64,000 nucleotides of DNA from Thermococcus sp. 4557 (lineage in GTDB: Archaea > Methanobacteriota_B > Thermococci > Thermococcales > Thermococcaceae): the NCBI RefSeq assembly GCF_000221185.1, contig NC_015865.1:1612001-1676000 (forward strand), in the 5' to 3' direction. The stretch's first letter is position 1. The number at the start of each line of letters is the position of its first letter. Positions 59,551 to 64,000 of the stretch are shown here, one piece after another. A program made the translations under genes and the position numbers. A model generated the notes under the pieces. It was given only the letters and a program-made list of their open reading frames with translations, had not been told where the DNA came from and searched no databases.

Positions 59551-59823
59551 ATGGCTGGAAAGAAAATCGTCTGTCGCTGTAACGACGTCACCGTTGAGGA
59601 AGTGGAAGCGCTCATCGATTCCGGCGTCACCGATATTGAAGAGATCAAAAGGCTTCTCCGCGTAGGAATGGGTCCCTGCCAGGGAAGGACCTGCATTCCC
59701 ATAGTGCTGTCGATCCTCGCGAGGAAGACCGGAAAGAAGCAGGAGGAGATACCGCTTCCGAAGGCCAGGGTACCTACGAGGCCCGTTCGCGTAGAGGTCA
59801 TAGTGGGTGGTGACGATGAGTAA
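59551..59823 (+). CDS. pdhX: L-proline dehydrogenase BFD-like [2Fe-2S] subunit
   Basis: Small Fe-S protein of 90 aa. Seen: C8-x-C10 (VCRCND) and C43-x4-C48 (GPCQGRTCIP), the pattern of bacterioferritin-associated-ferredoxin-type [2Fe-2S] domains, followed by a charged tail. ATG 59551 follows GAGAGGTGATCAAA. In the T. profundus complex pdhX encodes the smallest subunit. The 3' end overlaps the pdhB start by 8 bp. Confidence 0.88.
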   Translation: MAGKKIVCRCNDVTVEEVEALIDSGVTDIEEIKRLLRVGMGPCQGRTCIPIVLSILARKTGKKQEEIPLPKARVPTRPVRVEVIVGGDDE

Positions 59824-60982
59824 AATAGCCATCGTCGGCGGCGGGATAATAGGCGTTGCCACCGCCTACGAGCTGGCGAAGCTCGGCGAGGAGGTAATCC
59901 TCTTCGAGAAGAACTACTTCGGCTCGGGCTCCACTTTCCGCTGTGCCACCGGAATCCGCGCCCAGTTCACGGACAAGGCGAACATCAGACTGATGAAGCA
60001 CTCCGTTGAGAGGTGGGAGAAGCTTGAGGAGGAGCTGGAGAGCGACATCGTCTTCAGGCAGACCGGCTATCTGTTCCTCGCGACGAGCGAGGATGAGGTT
60101 GAGGCGTTTAAGGCGAACATAAAGCTCCAGAACAAATTCGGCGTTCCAACGAGGCTCATCGACATGGAGGAGGCGAAGGAGATAGTGCCGATTCTCAACA
60201 CAGAGCCTTTTTTAGCCGGAGCCTGGAACCCGAAGGACGGTAAGGCGAACCCCTTCAAGACCCTCTTTGCCTACCTTTTCAAGGCTAAGGAGCTCGGCGT
60301 CGATGCAAGGGAGCACACGGAAGTTGTTGGCTTCGAGCGCGAGGGGGATACTATAACCGCCGTGAAGTTCAGGAGCAACGGGGGGATCGAGAGCGTTAAG
60401 GTTGACGCAGTTCTGAACGCGGCCAACGCCTGGGCGCCGCTCATCAACGAGATGGCTGGCTTAAATCGGGACCTCGTTCCCATCACCGCCTACAAGCACC
60501 AGCTCGTCAAAACCGAACCGCTGGAACCCGGACAGGCCGAGCCGCTGGTATGTCCGCCCAGCTGGAACGACGCCTACATAATCCAGGACGGTGAGGACGG
60601 AGGGATAATCTGCGGTGCCGGCATAGAGCACAAGGCCAAGAGCCTCGACGACTACGAGCCGACCTACGACTTCCTGCGCGGAGTTCTGGACTATGCCGTC
60701 AGAATCGCCCCGCCGCTTCGCTACGCTCACGTCGTTAGGCAGTGGGCGGGCTTCTACGCGAAGACGCCGGACAGCAACCCGGCAATCGGGAAGCTCCTCG
60801 ACAACTTCTACATCGCGGCGGGCTTCTCTGGACACGGGTTCATGATGGCACCGGCCGTTGGGGAGGCGATGGCCGAGCTGATTTCAAAGGGCCGCTCGAA
60901 GGTTCCGCTCGACTGGGAGTGGTACGACCCGTACCGCTTCGAGCGCGGTGAGCTCCGCACGAGCGCCTTCCAGATAGGCTGA
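59816..60982 (+). CDS. pdhB: L-proline dehydrogenase beta (catalytic) subunit
   Basis: FAD-dependent D-amino-acid-oxidase-fold catalytic subunit (388 aa) that oxidises L-proline to pyrroline-5-carboxylate. Seen: KIAIVGGGIIGVATAYELAK at the start, NAANAWAPLINEMAG, YKHQLVKTEPLE, and the C-terminal NFYIAAGFSGHGFMMAPAVG. ATG 59816 follows GGGTGGTGACG. Sarcosine oxidase beta-like annotation is common; the full pdhAFXB set supports proline dehydrogenase. Confidence 0.9.
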   Translation: MSKIAIVGGGIIGVATAYELAKLGEEVILFEKNYFGSGSTFRCATGIRAQFTDKANIRLMKHSVERWEKLEEELESDIVFRQTGYLFLATSEDEVEAFKANIKLQNKFGVPTRLIDMEEAKEIVPILNTEPFLAGAWNPKDGKANPFKTLFAYLFKAKELGVDAREHTEVVGFEREGDTITAVKFRSNGGIESVKVDAVLNAANAWAPLINEMAGLNRDLVPITAYKHQLVKTEPLEPGQAEPLVCPPSWNDAYIIQDGEDGGIICGAGIEHKAKSLDDYEPTYDFLRGVLDYAVRIAPPLRYAHVVRQWAGFYAKTPDSNPAIGKLLDNFYIAAGFSGHGFMMAPAVGEAMAELISKGRSKVPLDWEWYDPYRFERGELRTSAFQIG

Positions 60983-61750
<768 letters not shown>

Positions 61751-61817
61751 GGTTTCTTTTTCCTCTTGTTCTATTTCGGACGAAAGCTTTTATAGTTCTG
61801 ACGCGTAAGATGCATCC

Positions 61818-63518
61818 ATGTGCAGGATGGCGCACTTCGGGAACTGCGACCCTGAGACTGCCGATCAGGAGTACTGCATTTTTCACAAGCCGGACAAGAA
61901 TGAGAATGAGGCAAGGGAGTTTTACAATAAGTTCGTTCTGAAGTTCTTTGGATATAAGTCGCCTCGGAGCGAGGGATTGGTTTTTGCAGGGCCTGTAGAT
62001 GCGAGAGGTTTTGTGTTTCCAAGCGCTACCTCTAGGGTCAAATACAGAGAATGGGGAGAAACTACCCCATTTAGATATACACTATTTAAAAAATCTGTGG
62101 ACTTTTCAGAGGCATGCTTTTCGTCTGATACTCTGTTTTTTGGTCCGCCTGCGCTTTTTGATAGTGTAACTTTCGAAAGCCATGTATATTTTAATGACTC
62201 CAACTTTAGAGAAGCCAGGTTTTGTAAGGTCAAATTTTTCAAAGGAGTTAATTTCGAAGGAATTGAATCTCATGGAAGAATGATCTTCGAAGAATGTCAG
62301 TTTGTATCCGGGCAGAAAATCAATGATGTACTTGATGTTAGATTTAAGGGGGCGAACTTCTATGGCCCTGTGATATTTGATCATTGTGTATTTACCACAG
62401 ATATAAACTTTGAAAGTGTTCATTTTCATTCTGATGCTATTTTTGGAGATGAAGAAATGTTATTTAGGTCTAGGGAGGAATATCCTGGGGGATTTCCATT
62501 TAAAACTCATGCTTCAGAATTTCATGCTGAAATGGATTTCCACAATTCTGAATTTAAAGGAAATGTTAATTTTGAATCTTGCATCTTTGATAAAAAGGTT
62601 AATTTTCAGTATTGCTTGTTTAGTGAGGAGAGAGGAGAGACGAATTTTTCAAGATCAAGGTTTAAGGACACTTCCTTGTTTGATTCTGCCCAGTTTAGAA
62701 ACGTCAGCTTTAACTCCGTGGTGTTTGAGAAGGATGTGAGTTTCAACAATGCAACCTTTCACGGTGATACAACCTTTGAAGGCTCTGTCTTTGAAAGAGT
62801 GGCAAGCTTTGTTAATACAGGGTTCTATGATGAATTAAGCTTTGCCAACTGTGACTTCAAAGAGGGGGCCGACTTTTTGGGGAAGTTGAAGAACGAAACT
62901 GATACATCCCAACTCTGGAACTTTTTCAAGTCTCGTTTTTCAAACATTCAAGCTCTAATCGAAGTTGCTCGTGTTCAGCGCCTGAGTTTCGAAAAAGAAG
63001 GCAAACGCGACGAAGCCGACAGAATGTTCGTCCTTGAAATGCGTGCCAAGAGGAAACTTCGTCTTCTAAATTCAAAGGAACATCTAGCCGAATCTAGAGG
63101 ACTCAGTAAACTAAAGGCATATTTTGGGTATCTTGGAACGTGGCTCGGTGTTCAAACTGAAAAAGTCTTAGCGGATTGGATAACGCAATATGGAACAAGC
63201 TGGCGTAGGATTTTAATATCATCAGGAGCCGTCATTGGCATTATAGGATTTGTTTATTGGATTCTTTCAATGTTCTCCGAGAAAGTCTTTCTTGGAATTC
63301 CTGTTGGCACGATTTACACTTGTGAACACTGTGCAACTGGTGGAATTTTGGGCTTTCTTAACGCCCTCTACTACTCCCTTGTCACCTTCACCACCCTCGG
63401 CTACGGCGACATGCATCCGACCGGCTGGCTCAAAGCCCTCAGTGCGATCGAAGCCCTGACCGGGGCCGTCTTCATGGCGCTCATCGTCGCGGTCATAGCT
63501 CGTAAGTGGATGCGCTGA
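61818..63518 (+). CDS. Pentapeptide-repeat protein fused to a two-helix ion-channel pore
   Basis: Protein of 566 aa with an unusual layout. Residues 2-23 hold a Cys/His cluster (CRMAHFGNCDPETADQEYC, then FHKP). Residues about 60-380 are a Phe-rich right-handed beta-helix of pentapeptide-like repeats (VDFSEACF, FVNTGF, FKEGADF). Residues 464-486 form TM1, 512-531 a pore helix and filter TLGYGD (526-531, K+-type), and 541-562 TM2. The middle of the gene is AT-rich and codon-poor for this genome, whereas the first 170 bases and the last 160 (pore) are GC-rich. An extracellular CEHC lies before the pore. A channel gated by a cytosolic sensor is inferred. Confidence 0.82.
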   Translation: MCRMAHFGNCDPETADQEYCIFHKPDKNENEAREFYNKFVLKFFGYKSPRSEGLVFAGPVDARGFVFPSATSRVKYREWGETTPFRYTLFKKSVDFSEACFSSDTLFFGPPALFDSVTFESHVYFNDSNFREARFCKVKFFKGVNFEGIESHGRMIFEECQFVSGQKINDVLDVRFKGANFYGPVIFDHCVFTTDINFESVHFHSDAIFGDEEMLFRSREEYPGGFPFKTHASEFHAEMDFHNSEFKGNVNFESCIFDKKVNFQYCLFSEERGETNFSRSRFKDTSLFDSAQFRNVSFNSVVFEKDVSFNNATFHGDTTFEGSVFERVASFVNTGFYDELSFANCDFKEGADFLGKLKNETDTSQLWNFFKSRFSNIQALIEVARVQRLSFEKEGKRDEADRMFVLEMRAKRKLRLLNSKEHLAESRGLSKLKAYFGYLGTWLGVQTEKVLADWITQYGTSWRRILISSGAVIGIIGFVYWILSMFSEKVFLGIPVGTIYTCEHCATGGILGFLNALYYSLVTFTTLGYGDMHPTGWLKALSAIEALTGAVFMALIVAVIARKWMR

Positions 63519-63576
63519 ACCTAAGGTTAAAGCCAACTTTTTATACCTCCTCACCCTTCTCCCTCCGGTGGTGCTC

Positions 63577-64000
63577 ATGAAAATCGTCGTTGTGGGTTCT
63601 GGCACAGCCGGAAGCAACTTCGCGCTGTTCATGCGCAAGCTCGACAGGAAGGCCGAGATAACCGTCATCGGAAAGGAGGGGACCATGCAGTACTCCCCCT
63701 GCGCCCTGCCGCACGTCATCAGCGGCACCATCGAGAAGCCCGAAGATGTTATCGTCTTCCCGAACGAGTTCTACGAGAGGCAGAAAATCAACCTCATGCT
63801 CGGAACGGAGGTCAAATCCATCGACCGCGAGAGGAAGGTCGTGATCACCGATAAGGGCGAGGTTCTCTACGACAAGCTCGTTCTGGCGGTTGGCTCCAAA
63901 GCTTTCATCCCGCCGATAAAGGGCGTCGAGAACGAGGGAGTCTTCACCCTCAAGAGCCTCGACGACGTGCGCAGGATCAAGGCCTACATCGCCGAGAGGA
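63577..64000 (+). CDS. CoA-disulfide reductase / NADH oxidase-type flavoprotein (partial)
   Basis: Start of an FAD-dependent pyridine-nucleotide-disulfide oxidoreductase, cut by the window edge after about 141 aa. Seen: KIVVVGSGTAGSNFALFMRK (FAD motif), the redox-active Cys42 in YSPCALPHVISG, and DKLVLAVGSKAFIPPIKGVE. Thermococcales members reduce CoA disulfide, sulfur or oxygen and include NAD(P)H:sulfur oxidoreductase. ATG 63577 follows GGTGGTGCTC. The rest (NAD domain, dimerisation) is off-window. Confidence 0.87.
   Translation, partial: MKIVVVGSGTAGSNFALFMRKLDRKAEITVIGKEGTMQYSPCALPHVISGTIEKPEDVIVFPNEFYERQKINLMLGTEVKSIDRERKVVITDKGEVLYDKLVLAVGSKAFIPPIKGVENEGVFTLKSLDDVRRIKAYIAER

Overview
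The window reads as a chromosomal segment of a Thermococcus-like hyperthermophilic archaeon (order Thermococcales). The evidence is an archaeal 16S-tRNA-Ala-23S rRNA operon with no 5S attached, class I lysyl-tRNA synthetase, RFC large subunit, RadB, PAN, FAU-1, diphthine synthase, the archaeal 4-phosphopantoate route to CoA, branched-polyamine synthase BpsA, NfnAB, a four-gene dye-linked L-proline dehydrogenase operon, an Asp-ligated ferredoxin and a Tk-SP-like subtilisin. Most start codons have a GGTG/GGTGAT Shine-Dalgarno. Genes are tightly packed, often overlapping by a few bases, and GC-rich; the few AT-rich stretches are accessory or recently acquired.

Layout. 1-9.5 kb: rfcL, a HEPN/MNT toxin-antitoxin pair whose toxin is frameshifted, a Trm5-family methyltransferase, a DUF835 membrane protein, moaA, an unknown protein with FAU-1, a VapBC pair beside a restriction-enzyme remnant, radB and an UPF0173 hydrolase. 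9.7-11.3 kb: DUF1614 membrane protein and PRPP synthetase. 11.3-16.9 kb: rRNA operon with clear processing stems. 16.9-31.6 kb: mostly housekeeping genes (MDP-1 phosphatase, DUF366, polyprenol-kinase-like protein, LysRS, IorB-like protein, PhoU/AbrB regulator, asparaginase, radical SAM protein, RIO2, PAN) and three MFS transporters, one lacking a normal start codon. 31.8-36.9 kb: stand-alone Cas6, a glycosylation group (GPT-type transferase, HAD-GT2 fusion, DUF2304), dCMP deaminase, and a BlaI-like repressor/M48 protease pair. 37-43.3 kb: tRNA-Arg and tRNA-Val around a repeat-bearing gap, dphB, an HTH regulator, phosphopantothenate synthesis, NfnAB behind tandem SurR-like operators, and a C/D box sRNA. 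43.4-54.2 kb: transglutaminase-like protein, MBL and SDR enzymes, nicotinate phosphoribosyltransferase, ferredoxin, MIP18-type and PP-loop proteins, bpsA and two large exported proteins. 54.5-64 kb: tRNA-Gly and tRNA-Phe, queC-pyrD, SRP 7S RNA, the pdhAFXB operon, UMP kinase, a pentapeptide-repeat/ion-channel fusion, and the start of a CoA-disulfide-reductase-type flavoprotein.

The most notable observations are: (1) a C/D box guide RNA at 43.2 kb whose two guides match two sites 22 nt apart near the peptidyl-transferase region of the 23S rRNA in this same window, and which overlaps the ribosome-binding site of the next gene; (2) a pentapeptide-repeat protein fused to a two-helix ion-channel pore, with an AT-rich core between native-looking ends; (3) two perfect copies of the SurR consensus GTTn3AACn5GTT before nfnAB; (4) broken or odd genes: frameshifted HepT, an MFS gene without a start codon, a HAD-GT2 fusion, and a hairpin-rich insert inside the proline dehydrogenase operon.
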